DNA of 64,000 bases from the NCBI RefSeq assembly GCF_963576675.1, contig NC_088912.1, positions 56,134,395 to 56,198,394 of the forward strand, written 5' to 3'. The notes below the pieces were generated by a model. The model was not told the origin of the DNA, made no database searches, and saw only the letters and a list, made by a program, of their open reading frames with translations. This stretch comes from Euphorbia lathyris. Lineage: Eukaryota > Streptophyta > Magnoliopsida > Malpighiales > Euphorbiaceae. The position numbers and the translations under genes were made by a program. Each line of letters begins with the position of its first letter. Within the stretch, counting starts at the first letter, position 1. This document shows positions 44,995 through 57,446 of the stretch, piece by piece.

Positions 44995-47900
44995 TGTTAG
45001 ACAAGGTGCCGAACGGCCTCGCCCGGGCGGACCGGGGGGGTGGACACCTCATGGCGACGTAAGCGGTGATTGGCGCCGAAAGCAACTAATCGTGGAATCA
45101 AGCTGCTCGGCAGGACCAGAGCTCGGAGTATGGAAGAGTCGCCACCCACGAATGGGAAAATGAACACCGATCCCTTGCGAGAGACCGGTGAGGGTTCGGG
45201 AAACTTAGGTACGAGCCGAGAAGGCTAGCTCCTTTCCGGAGAAAGGCTACTAGGCACCCCGACATCGCCCGGTTATGAACCACCGACCTCCTACTCAGCG
45301 TGTTAGGCGATAACGAACTAATCGCATATTTCTTTAAGTTTAAAATTCATTTGAAACATTTTCTTTCTCGCTTTGAAAACCGTTTTGAGCATGTCATTAA
45401 AAGCCATCTTAGTAAAGAATCACCGATTTTGCATAAAATTAAAGTACATAGGAGAGAGAGGGGGAGAAGAAAGAATTGATTTATTCACAGTGTGATTTAT
45501 ACTTCATATTATACACTAACTCTAAGCTAAGCTCATTCCACAAAACGAGTTTATTTACATGGTTCGTACCTTAATCACCGTTGGAACGATTTAGGTACGT
45601 TTCAAAACCCCGTTAATTTACATGATATCGACTCGAATCACCGTTGGAACGAGTCGAGTGTTTGAAAGTGTGAGATAAAAAGCTTTAACAAGAAAACGTG
45701 ATTAAGCATACAAGTCCATTTATTTTTGTACAAAACCATTTGGCTAAGAAAACGATTCAAAACTCCATTATGTACAATTTAAGAAACGGTTTTAATTACA
45801 AGGTTCACTTAATCCGTCGTTGGAACGAATTAAGGTTTTAAAACGTGATGTTTTAGGAAATCGTTTGAAATGATGAAAAACCTTTTATTTACACTTTAAG
45901 AATATCTAGAAAAACTTTAGTTTGAATAACCAAATTGAAATCTCTTTTTGTGGTTTATTTTCCCCTTTTTTCACTCAATTGAATCTTTACTTATCATAAT
46001 CACAACAAATTAAATCACAATTACCAAACAAAACCCATTTAAAATATACATATAAATGTCTAAAGAATAAAAAAAGAATATATACATATATATACCTTTT
46101 TAGTAAAAGATGGTGATTACACCTATAGATTAAAAATAAGGTAAAAACATAATATGTGCTATAGTTATTGATATATATGCTAATAAAAAGGTAAATAACA
46201 CTAAGTATAGTATACTTTTTATCCTAATTCAAAATATGTAAAAATAATGAATAAAGTTCCAAATTAGTTTTTACACAATAGCTATATGGAAATTAACCCA
46301 CCTAAAAGTACATCCCAATATCAATACCCAAAATAATATCTAATAACCCAAAAGCATTTATAAATCATCTCAAATGGGCCAAGCAAATGATCCACAAAAA
46401 TAATAATTAGATATAGCTTGAATGGGCTTAAAGAAAACCTATATATACATATATATATTTTTACAAAGTTAGATTAATATAAATAATACCCAAACACAAA
46501 ATGAGTAAATATATAATAGATAATTATTAGTTATATACCCCAAAATGATTTTAATAAAATAATTACATAATTATATATACATATATTAGGGACCAAATAT
46601 CAAAAAGTTAAGAAAAAAGGGTTAAAAAGGCATTTTTTCCGAATTCCAGCAGCTTTACTGACGGAAAATCCGTCGGTAAACCGCCTTTACCGACAGAAAA
46701 AGTGAAATCACAGAAACAGCTCTTAACAGTTTCCAGATTTATTCAAAAGCTTTAGATCTAATCTATTCTATCATTTTTGGCCTCCGAACTACCCGAATCG
46801 GGTCATAGTCTATAACGGAAACTCCCAAAACGATGTTTTATTTTAAAACGTTAATTAAAACATTTTCTAAATCTAGATCTACAACGTTTTAGTCCCGAAC
46901 TACCCCTAAATGGGGTCACGGTTCGTATTGGGACATAAAACGAGGTTTTTATTTTTTGTTCCAAACTCAAGTGTTTGTGGAATGAAAGAAGAAAATTAAT
47001 TTGACAAGTTTAAGCAATAAAAGTGCAAATAAAAGAGTAAAGGAGTAGATCTAAACAATAAAAACGTAATAAAGAATGAAATGAAAGAGTAAACGGGTCT
47101 AGTTCCTCGGATTATTACCTCTCAATCGGTAATGGAGATGCCAAATCAAGTCGATTGATAGTGTTTTGAGTCGGTTTTTTGGGTTTTTGGGTGAATTCGG
47201 ATCTCGTCGAATTTCTCCAGGGGTTCAGGTTTTTTCTCCCTCTTTTATGCATTGGGCTCTATCCTATTTATAGGCAAGTGGAGCCCTAAACTTAGTTTAT
47301 TTTTGGCTCCAAGCCAACTTGGAGCCAAAGATAAGCCAAATTAGTCTAGGAAATTTCATGAAAATATCCATGGCTAATTGCTATCATTACTATTGTTATT
47401 ATTATTATTATTATTATTACTTATTTTAATTATTATTATTATTATTTGATTTTATTTTTTTATTTTTTTTTTTAATAAATCCTAAACTAAAATTGCACTT
47501 GGCATTTGGCCAAGTGCAGCAAAATGCACTTGGCCGAATGCCAAGTGCAGGGGGCTGGGCTTGGGCGGCCCAGCCCCGTCATGGGCCGTCCAACGGCCCG
47601 TGACGTAAATACTGGCCCCCAATGGGGCCGCGTTTATATATACTAAAAAATAAAAATGTTTAATTAAACAAAATACATCTAAAAATAACCAAAATCAATA
47701 ACGATTTTCATCGAAAATGATTTTCGTCAAAACTGATTTTATAAAATCGATCTTTTTACAAAACCATATATATTTTTTGGATTGCTCGAATACCAAAATA
47801 AAACTCTCTATCGTCCCGAGACTTTATTAAAAATAAAATAAATAAGAAAAGGGCGTGAAAATACCCCGAACTCGGCGAGACGATTTAAGATTTCACTCGC

Positions 47901-48083
47901 GGAACCGATTCGCCCGTCATCTCGATTCGATTTCCGAATTCGATCAAACCGGTCTCCACGGTTCCTTCGAACAACGTTTTTTTTATTTATTATTTTTTAT
48001 TAACTCATCATTTATTTCAATCGACTGATTTGGATCCCTTTTTATAATTTTTCTTCATCGGTCCTCCGACCCCGGTGTCTACA
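44995..48083 (-). repeat. 5' LTR of element X
   Basis: Direct copy of 37986-41115 with small indels (for example a missing block near 46255 and shorter TA runs). It has the same minus-strand TATA box near 47265 and the same nested hairpins near 47495. Confidence 0.92.
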
Positions 48084-48088
48084 GCTGG

Positions 48089-50950
48089 AAAGATAAGTGA
48101 TTCAGATTCTTCTCAGCAGGTAAAGCCTTCATCGGTGCCTTAAAATGGTAAAATCCACAATGGATCAGAGTGAGCTAAGGGAGAAGTTCTCGAAATCGAG
48201 GACACTAATGGAGTAGAGGAACCTGAAGCTTCTTGAAACGACATGAGAGGGAGGATTTCACTTATAGTCTTTAGTCTTTATCTCTTGTTTTATCCTTTAT
48301 TCAACAAGATGTTATGAACTTCTTTTTCAATATAATGAAATTTTGTTTCAGCAAATTTTGTACATTGTTATCCCTAACACATATCTACATTTAACACTCA
48401 CTCAATTGAAACACTTTCATTCTTATCATGGCACATACGTAAGTCCTAGAAATATACTTATTGCTCAGGACTTAACCACCGAAGAGAGAGAATTAAGAGA
48501 GTGAATAAATAAAGTAAATCATGAGAGGTGGTTCCTTGGCCTACACCAATGAGTCAGGTATGGACCCATCAAACAAAAAATTCCCACCTACTCGCCTAGA
48601 AAAAGAAGGACGAGCAACGACTGCCCAGGTTCAATAAAGAAGAGAAGAAAGAGCAAGCCCCAAAACCATGCTAGTGTCAAGCACTAGGACTTCAATGAAA
48701 AGTTCACCACCAAAAGGGACACAAGTACATGAGGGCACCAGCCAAAATAAAGACAGGGGCAACTAGCCCGTCAAATAACCCTATTCCCTGACCGACAAAA
48801 AGGTCTAGATCTATGATGTCTAGCAAAATGAGGAAGATGCTAGAAAGGTCTAGGGCAAAGTCAAAGGACTAGAAGCAAAGATCAAACCAGCCAAAGCCAT
48901 CCAATAAGGAAAGTTCTTCCAGTGCGATCAGTCGAGCAGCTTCAAGGCGAGAAGAGCAGTTAACATTGCCTAACAAATGGCTAATCAAACACCGAGAAAA
49001 GCTCACTTTAGCAAAAGAAAGAAATTTGGAGCCTATCAATCACACTTTGAGAAATTCGTACATGGGAGTTTCAAGCCAAGATCAAAGGCATGGTCGAATG
49101 AAGACAAGGACAACAACAAAGTCTAGAAAGGCGAGCAATCTCAGAGAAGCCGAGGAATCCTTCTCATGAAAATTTAAAATAAAAAGAAAAAGAAGAAAGA
49201 AAATCCCAATAGGTTGAAAATCCGCAAAGGACGGCCTATGCAACAATAAGGGACACACCCCAATAAGCGAAAACCCCGTGGGGCACTTATTTGAAAATTC
49301 TGGGGACAAAAGGAAAGAAACAAAATATCGAAATGTGAAAACCCGAAAGGGCATGTTTTGGTAATAGTGGTTAATAAACTGAGCAATAAACAATTCAATG
49401 TATATTTGCTAAGTGTTTTATTTGAGTTAAACACATAGATCGATGTATATACCATGAAACGCCCAAATCAATAAACACTAAACCCTCAAGTGAAATTGCT
49501 TAAAAGCATAAGAACCAATTCAAAATTAGGACAAAACGACTGTTCTTCTCTCTCATGCTCCCCGAAGCTTGGGTTCTCTGCTCCTCTGTTGTCCTCTCAA
49601 GATTCAGCTTCAACCAAAGCATTTTGTCCTCGCACTCATCGGTAACGGCGAATTCTTGCCCCCGAATTGAAGGACAAATCGAGTCGTTCGCTCCCTACAT
49701 AGGTCAAAAACTTAATACGCGATCAGAGTACATTCCCACGGCAGTATCCCTAGCGCGAACGCACGTGAGGCCTCACCATAAGTTTTCAGGGGGCATTCGC
49801 CCGCATCAACCTCTAACCAACACCAAGGCGGTAATTTCCATCTAGGGCACGACTATGCAATTGAACCACCCCTTCAGCCTATTCAAGAAGTTTCTCCAAT
49901 AATGAAGGTGATGTGCACTAACTAGTCATCAAACACTAAGTATAGAAGTGAACCTTGGATACGTAGCCCTGTCCTACCCGGTATCCCTTACAACTGCTGA
50001 TAAAAAAAATATGTTGGATTGAAAACCTCAAAAGAGGCGATGCAAGCAAAAGGGGAGATAGAGAAAAATCTATAAGATGTTAAAAGATGAATTGAAAACC
50101 CCTAGGGATAGTTCATGCAAAAGGAGAGATAGAGAATATTAAAGAGATTTCATTTAGTTGAAAACCCAAAAAGGGCGACTCAAGCAAAAATTAGGGAAAA
50201 AGATGAACACATGAACACCTCCTAAAAAAATGAGAGCACCTCGATACGAGCTCATCAAAACTGAAACCCTATCATTAGAGCCTTTGGTTTCAAGCTTATC
50301 CTCACCCTCATCCTTTGAGTCTCTCTCAAACATCATTCTTTGACCCCCAAAATACCAAAATCTCTCGAGCCTATAAAAGGGAATTCGTCATGTCATTTCA
50401 TCCATACGTGCGTGGTTTGCATACACACATGTTCGCACAAAGTAAAACACATATGTAACACTTACATGCATTCAAACACTTGTACATTCACATACATATA
50501 CACACGTAGACGTTTACACGCATCTGTAGATCAGACTACATCCACTCATCTATATGCAACACTACACTTCATCACAAAATAAAAATGAGTCTAACAGCTA
50601 CCCTTACAAGGGGCATGGTTTGTTCTCTCTATGTAGAAAATCCAGTCTATATGACAAACAAACATGATTTATCCAACAAAGATCGCTAGTTAACTCTACA
50701 GACAATAGTTTACAGAACAATGATACATGTTGAAAGCATAAACAATAGTCTACTAAAAATAGCTCCAGGCTAAGTCTATAGACGACAGTCTACAGAACCA
50801 TCAACCTAAATCTACAGACGGTAGTTTACAGAGCATAAAATTTAAAATCAATCCACAGACATCGATCTATAGAATTAAGGAGCAGGCCACCGTTACGGAC
50901 TCCGGCCTACATCCCAATCGACTCTGGTCAAACCCAGACGATCTTGGTAA
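48089..50950 (+). mobile_element. element Y: end of gag and 3' noncoding region
   Basis: The gag tail ends by about 48141. The rest has no pol. Bases 49190-49400 are homologous to X 43260-43450 on the opposite strand, with shared runs such as AATAGGTTGAAAA and GCAACAATAAGGGACA, so Y and X are relatives. Imperfect units with CTACAGAC and TAGTTTACAGA occur at 50690-50890. Short frames at 48966, 49555 and 50340 show no family features. Confidence 0.65.
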
Positions 50951-50954
50951 AAAG

Positions 50955-51590
50955 AAGCGACTATGGTCAAAACCTCTATGACGAGGTCTCAAGTCCAACC
51001 TCTCGGACGAGGTCTCAAGTCCAACCACTAGGATGAGGTCTCATGTTCAACACCTCTCGGGCAAGGTCAAAATCAGTCCAAAACCTCTAGGGCGAGGTCT
51101 CAAATCCAAATTATCAGCTCCAACACATGTAGGACGAGGTCTCAAGTCCAACCTCTTGGATGAGGCCTCAAGTCCAATTATCAACACCTCTCGGTTGAGG
51201 TCAAAATCAGTCCAAAACCTCTAGGATGAGGACTCAAGTCCAAATTATCAGCTCCAAAACACCTCTTGGGTGAGGTCAAAATCAGCTTGGACACCTCTCA
51301 AACGAGGTCAAAATCAGTCCAAAACCTCTAGGACGAGGTCTCAAGTCCAATTATCAACACCTCTCAGGCGAGGTCAAAATCAGTCCAAAACCTCTAGGAC
51401 GAGGTCTCAAGTCCAAATTATCAGCTCAAAAACACCTCTCGGGCGAGGTCAAAATCAGCCCGGACACCTCTCAAACGAGGTCTAAATCAGTCTAAAACCT
51501 CTACGACGAGGTCTCAAGTCCAATTATCAACACCTCTCGGGCGAGGTCTCAAGTCCAAAACTCTCGGACGAGTGTTAAAGTCCAATTATC
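50955..51590 (+). repeat. 66-bp minisatellite in the 3' region of Y
   Basis: Units alternate CCTCTCGGGCGAGGTCAAAA and CCTCTAGGACGAGGTCTCAA with AGTCCAATTATCAACA spacers. This gives a dimeric period near 66 bp built from two about 33-bp halves that share CCTCT-GG-CGAGGT. About 20 half-units are present. Confidence 0.9.
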
Positions 51591-52801
51591 ATCAAAAAAT
51601 CAACGAGTCCAAACCGTGGACTCGTGGTTCGGATTCGGAAGGTAAACACGATAATCCGAACAAAATGGTATATTCGGGTTGTCATCCTCCAACTCCTTAC
51701 GTGTCTTTTTACTTTAACATATTTTACATCACATGTGCTGCATTCACGAAAAAGGCTTTCGAAAACACACACACACACATCACTGTCAAAATAGCAAAGT
51801 AGGGGCAGCAGTAGACACTGGGGTCGGAGGACCAATGAAGAAAATTTATTAAAAAGATCTGAATCAGTCAATTTAAACGAACGAAAATCGGTAAGAAAAT
51901 AAACAAGGAGCGTTAATTAGACGGACAGGGTGACTCGGGTTGGTCGGACGGGATGACGTCATAAATAAACCATTTTTATCAATGTAAAAATATTTTTATA
52001 AATTAGATAGGTGCAAAATAAATTATAAACCACTTTTGGTTTGTTATTGTTTGGAAACTTGAGACTTAAATATATAACGGATAAATAAGGTTAGAATGAA
52101 TTGACATGTGTCAACGCATTCTATGCTGTGAGATCTTTCCAACGGTATATTATAAGTCCAAAAAAGACAAGTGACGAATGAAAAATTAATCCTCAAAGTG
52201 AACAAAAATAGGCTTTTCTAATCCCACATTGGAAAGAAATGAAAATGTTAAAGAGTTTATAAGCTCATGGCCTTTACAAGCTCCTAACCAATTACTAGAG
52301 GAAAGACTCTCTCATGCTAGGGGGTGCAGTCAAATAACCGTCGGGTTAGGGACGCACCTGCACGACGTGGACGACGCGAATGCCGCCCCGAAAATAACCC
52401 CTTTGGACTGGCCAAATTTTGCTAAAAATTATATTTTGTTTTCTTTTAATTTCGATGTTAATTTAAAATTATTTTTAGCAAAATAACCCGTAACGGATGG
52501 GCTCGGGCTCAGATTGCTCGAGCCCATCCCTAGCACTCCAACCGCGGCTGGAGTGCAAAGGCCAATTGCACTAGTGCAAAGGGCCCCTTGAGCTCCGTGC
52601 CTATAAATAGCATGGAGCCCGAGGCACTCCCGACCGACAATTGGAACCCCCCGAACCGCTGCCGAATTGTTTCACACTCGGAATCACGCTAAAACGAACC
52701 GAAACACGACTAAAGCATTCTCGAATTGATTGATTTGGATCCACTATAGGTGCTAAGGTAGTAATCCAAGGACTAGACCCGTTTATTTCATTTTTTGCCA
52801 T

Positions 52802-53315
52802 TTGTATTAAGGGTAATTAATTTATTAGTCCCTATATTTTGACAAAACACAATGTTTAGTCCCTGTATTTTTAAAAATACATTAAGGTCTCTAACCTTTT
52901 TCTCAGTGAACTGTTTAGTCATTCCATCTGTTTGTTAGATTTTTTACCGTTTATGACTTTGGAAATGACTAAATTACCCTTTACTATTCACCTTCAAACT
53001 TTAGAAGAGGAAATCCAATTTAGAAGAAGAAGCTATTTGTATTGAGAACAAGAAAAAGAACAGACTCAATGCTTACGAATTTGAACGATTAAGAAGAAAA
53101 TCAAGAAGAAGAACATTCAAAGTTAATTTCAGATGCATTAGAGTTTAAAGGAAAGGAAAATAAAGGAAAAGAAGAACACAAATCGAAATTGACTAACAGA
53201 ATCTTCATGAGAGTCTAACGGTAGGGACTAAACAGTTCACCGAGAAAAACGTTAGGGACTTTACCGTGTGTTTTTGAAAATACAGGAACTAATAAATTAA
53301 TTACCCTTATATTAA
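52802..53315. mobile_element. Mutator-type MITE, 9-bp TSD with one mismatch
   Basis: The body is 52811-53306 (496 bp), starting GGGTAATTAATTTATTAGT and ending in its complement (AATAAATTAATTACCC). Flanks are TTGTATTAA and TTATATTAA. The arms are similar for about 130 bp and the middle is Lys-codon-like purine-rich sequence without a frame. Confidence 0.8.
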
Positions 53316-53760
53316 ATATATTGTTTCTGATTTTTATTTAAAAAAATTTAGGTTTTGTATTTGATTTAAAAACTTCGTTTTTATAATCCTAATACGAACC
53401 GTTACCCGACTTACGGGTAGTTCGGGATTAAACGTCGTAGATCTCTCATTTGGGAAATATTTTAATTGATATTTAAAGTAAAAATCTCATCTTAATAATC
53501 CTAATACGAACCGTGACCCGATTTGGGGTAGTTCGGGATTAAGTGAGGAAATAAGGGCGTTTAGTCCCAAGATTCTGCTTTTAAATTAAACCAGGGACTG
53601 ATAGGAGTATTTGGCTGTTTTTTTATTAGAAATGGCAGTTTACTGACGGGTTTTCCATCACTAAATCTTCCTGAATCTTTTAAAAATTCGGTTGAGCTCC
53701 TATTGTGTCTTTTGGGGAATTAAATATATTAGTGTTATGGGTTTTAATATGGTTAGTATA

Positions 53761-54059
53761 CTTAGGTCTTGTTTGATAAACCACTTAATTGCTTAAATTA
53801 AAATATTAAGCACTTATTTAATTTAAGTGCGTTTGAGAATGGTTGTTTCTCCACCACTTAAATTAGTTAATTAAGTTAAAAACCACTTATTTTGATAAGT
53901 CAAATTTTTTAACTTAACATTTTAAGCTAAACATTGTCAACTAATATTATCATAAAAATTAAATCATTCAATATTTTTAGCACTTATAATATTCAGCACT
54001 TCAAATTCAGTACTTGTTTTTTCAGCACTTAATTTTCAGTTTTATCAAACAGCACCTTA
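53761..54059. mobile_element. hAT-like MITE
   Basis: The ends CTTAGGTCTTGTTTGATAAA and TTTATCAAACAGCACCTTA form inverted termini with the GTTTGATAAA motif typical of hAT MITEs. The flanks TTAGTATA and TAGTATTT are similar but do not give a clean 8-bp duplication. Confidence 0.6.
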
Positions 54060-54298
54060 TAGTATTTTGATAATTTCGTAATTATTTTACCTAATGGTTA
54101 ATGCCTAGTTTGTTTTATATATATATATATAGGGTATTTTTCATTTGTTATACTTATTTTTATTTGATTAGGTTGGATTGGTTATTATATGTATCTTTTT
54201 AATTATTTTAGTTGTTTTTAGGTCAATGTTTGAGTAATCTTAGATTGGTAATATATATTATTTATATTTTATGGCTAGCCTTGATTTATTTTGAGGCT

Positions 54299-54990
54299 AT
54301 ATATATATATATATAAAAGATCAGTTGTGACAGATTTCTTATAGTGTGACAAGGAAGGGATGTTGTGGTAATTTCATAAATAAATGGAAATTCTAAAAAA
54401 ACGTGCGGGGGTCATGGTAATTTCATGGGCTTGTATAAATATCCCTCTAGAACAAATGGTACATTCACTCGGAACAAATGGTACATTTAGTTGGAACAAA
54501 TAATACAGTTAACAAATGGTACATTCACTCGGAACAAATCATGCATTTAGTTAGAACAAATAATACAGTTACATGGAACAAGTGGTACAGTTAGTTAGAA
54601 TACAGAGTTTACCTTGCCGGAAATAACCACGAGCAGACTAGGTTGTGAGAGAGGGAAATAACTTCTTTAGCAATCATGCCACGTCTCTTGCAAGAATAGG
54701 GTTAAGCATCTGGCTTACTGGAAATCCCCCATTCCCGCCGTCGAGAGACTTTAACATCCTCACGTTCAGTCACATTTTTCCAATTGGATTACCTTGCCGG
54801 AATTGGATATAAGTAGGGTAGGGCTTTATTCACCGGCCTTCGGCTGATCGAGCTCGCTGTAGGAAACTTTCCGACGATGCAATTATTAGAGGCATAACTG
54901 GTTTTGTGTTGAGATTCATTACCAAAACTATTATTTAGTTTTAATTATTTTCCTATACTTATATTTCGTATTTTTGGTGATTTCAATGTG

Positions 54991-55015
<25 letters not shown>
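54299..55015. mobile_element. TA-bordered element with GGAACAAATGGTAC repeats
   Basis: Bases 54316-54989 lie between two TA microsatellites. The left end (AAAAGATCAGTTGTGACAG, TATAGTGTGACAAGGA) resembles the left end of the next element, but no matching right terminus was found. At 54445-54600 a 20- to 24-bp unit with GGAACAAATGGTACATT recurs about six times. Confidence 0.5.
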
Positions 55016-55022
<7 letters not shown>

Positions 55023-56721
55023 GATCGAGTGTGACAATTTTTTTTATAGTGAGACAAGGACCAATTTTGTAATTAAGTAGTGGAAGGTGGCAAATTTGTA
55101 AATAAAAAGAAAGAGAAAATTGTTTTATTTTTTTCTTTAAAATGCATTTTCCCGACTTTTCCAACATCGTTTTTCAAAAAAAAAATTATACCGTTGGACT
55201 CGTCTTAATTAGACGGTCATTTTAAGATCCCAAAAGCTTGGGTAAAAAAATTTCCGGTGAATTGAATCCAGCGATCTGTTTTTCTGTGAGAAATAAATGT
55301 CCAGAAAATTTTTAAAAAAATCCAGAAAATGTAAAACATCATTCTGAGAAACTTTAATTCTTGACTCAAATGGAGATTCCTTACGATTTAGCCCCAAATC
55401 AACGAAATCTGGCGATTAGGTGGGCGTTTTCCGGTGAGAAACCCGAAAGTGCCCATAAAATTCTCAAAAAATTCCTAAAAATGTAAAACATTATTCTAAG
55501 AAACTTTAATTCTTGAGTCAAAGTAGGATTTCTTACAGTTTAGTCCCAATAAAACGTTTTCCTTAATTTTATCTATTTTACATGCTTCGAAAATTTATTG
55601 GGTCAAAACTGTAAGGAATCTCGTTTTGAGCCAAGAATTAAAGTTTCTTAAAATGATGTTTTACATGTTTTGAATTTTTTGATAATTTTCTAGATAGTTT
55701 TTTGTCCTACCTTTCAGCACTATGTGTTGGAATATTTTGTTGGAATAATATAACAATTCTGTTGGAACAATATAAGTATACTGTTGGAACAATATAACTA
55801 TTCTGTTGGAACAATTGGTATAGAGATTTATTCTGGGTGAATAATATAAGAAGATTTAGAATTATTTTCTAAATAATATAACTAATATAAATTTGAAGAT
55901 ACTATATCAAATACTAAAAAAATAAAAATGAAATTGAAGACGATAGATAATAAAATTGATTTTGAACAATTGGTAAACTGATTTATTATGTTGGAACAAT
56001 ATAAGTATTATACTGGAATAATATAATTATTTTATTGGAAAAATTGGTACGCTGATTTATTCTGTTGGAACAATATAAGTATTATGTTGGAACAAATGTT
56101 ACACTGATTTGGAACAATTTCGTACACTGTCGGAACAATGTAAGTAGGATAAAAAATATGTTCATAAAATTATCAAAAAATTCCAAAACATGTAAAACAT
56201 CATTTTAAGAAACTTTAATTCTTGGCTCAAAGAGAGATTCCTTACGGTTTTGACCCAGCAAATTGTTGAAGCATGTAAAATAGATAAAATTAAAGAAAAA
56301 GTTTTATTGGGACTAAAATGTAAGAAATCCTGCTTCGACCCAAGAATTAAAGTTTCTCAGAATAATATTTTACATTTACTAGAATTTGTTGAGAATTTTC
56401 TGAGTACTTTTTTCTTACCGAAAAACGCCCACCCGGATTCCGCTCACCGGAATTTTTTTTACTTGACCTTCAGGCATCTCAAAATGACCGTCTAATTTAG
56501 ACGAGTCTAATAGCATAAATTTTTTCGAAAAAGGAGGTTAGAAAGATCAGGAAAATGTATTTTAAAGAAAAGAAATAAAATAATTTTCTCTATCATCTCT
56601 TTCCTTTTATTTACAAATTTGCCACCTTGTCCTTTTCAATTATTATCAAACTACGTAGTTTTGTTATGTCACACAACAAGCTTCTTGCCACACTTAGACC
56701 CCTTATCGCACTGGATCTCAC

Positions 56722-56768
<47 letters not shown>
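55016..56768. mobile_element. long foldback element between TA microsatellites
   Basis: The two arms, roughly 55016-55690 and 56160-56723, are diverged reverse complements over about 600 bp. Shared inverted blocks include GACTCGTCTAAATTAGACGG, TCTGAGAAACTTTAATTCTT and AATGATGTTTTACATG. The centre (55720-56150) carries repeated GTTGGAACAATATAA-type units. Frames 55209-55397 (minus) and 56250-56495 (plus) are the mirrored images of each other. No transposase. Confidence 0.75.
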
Positions 56769-56771
<3 letters not shown>

Positions 56772-56957
56772 CTTCTTTCTTTTGCCATTTTTCCCTTTTG
56801 GTATACATGCCAATTATTTTGCTCATTTTTCTAAGTTTTGACATTATGTGTATATGTATTATAGTTATTTTACATAGGGCTACATGTATTTTTATTTGTT
56901 CTTATATTAGTGTAGGAGGATTAATAGTGTAGTAGAGGCTTAATTTCAAAGAGGGGA

Positions 56958-57446
56958 TTAAATTAAGGGTTAATTACAAATAACTACCATGTGGTTTGGC
57001 TAATTTGCGATGTGGTACCTGTGGTATTTTTTTTTGCAAACACAACCTTATGATTGCAAAATTTTACATGTTTAACGACTTCGAAATGAAAATTTTCAAG
57101 AATTAAACTTGTTTGGTATCATATTTACTATGGACCATATTCTTAATTTTTCAAAATCATCATTTTTGGAGTTTTCTCTCTCTAAACATTATTTTTCTCT
57201 CTCATAAAAAACAACACCTAAATGACCTCAAACCTAAAAAGTTGAAGAATTAAAGTTGCTTAAAATATCATTTAGCTCTCGAAAATTTTCATTTCGAAAT
57301 TGTTATCGGCCAAATTTGGTAAAGTAAAAAAAACATGTAAAATTTTGCAACCATAGGGTTGTGCTTGCAAAAAAAAATACCACAGGTACCACATCACAAA
57401 TCGACTAAACCACAAGATAGTTATTTGTAATTAACCCTTAAATTAA
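56958..57446. mobile_element. Mutator-type MITE with 9-bp TSD
   Basis: The body is 56967-57437 (471 bp), starting GGGTTAATTACAAATAACTA and ending in its complement. The flanks 56958-56966 and 57438-57446 are both TTAAATTAA. Arms are similar for about 110 bp. Confidence 0.88.

Larger units (their letters stand above)
37986..48083 (-). mobile_element. element X: internally deleted Tat-type LTR retrotransposon
   Basis: Two 3.1-kb direct repeats (37986-41115 and 44995-48083) bound a 3.9-kb interior, and both outer flanks are GCTGG (37981-37985, 48084-48088). The PBS and integrase run on the minus strand, so the right repeat is the 5' LTR. The interior, in element order, is PBS, the end of the second RNase H, integrase, an antisense exon, three minisatellite arrays and a polypurine tract (AAAAGTAGGGGCAAC, minus strand, next to 41115). 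Gag, protease, RT and the first RNase H are missing. The LTRs are highly similar and differ by small indels, so the insertion is recent relative to its surroundings. Confidence 0.93.

Noticed and set aside
54040..54070. Clean 8-bp TSD for the hAT-like MITE
   Set aside because: The two flanks are similar but do not match over 8 bp, so no TSD was claimed.
56611..56932. Frames with runs of Tyr-Ile
   Set aside because: Translation of a TA microsatellite.
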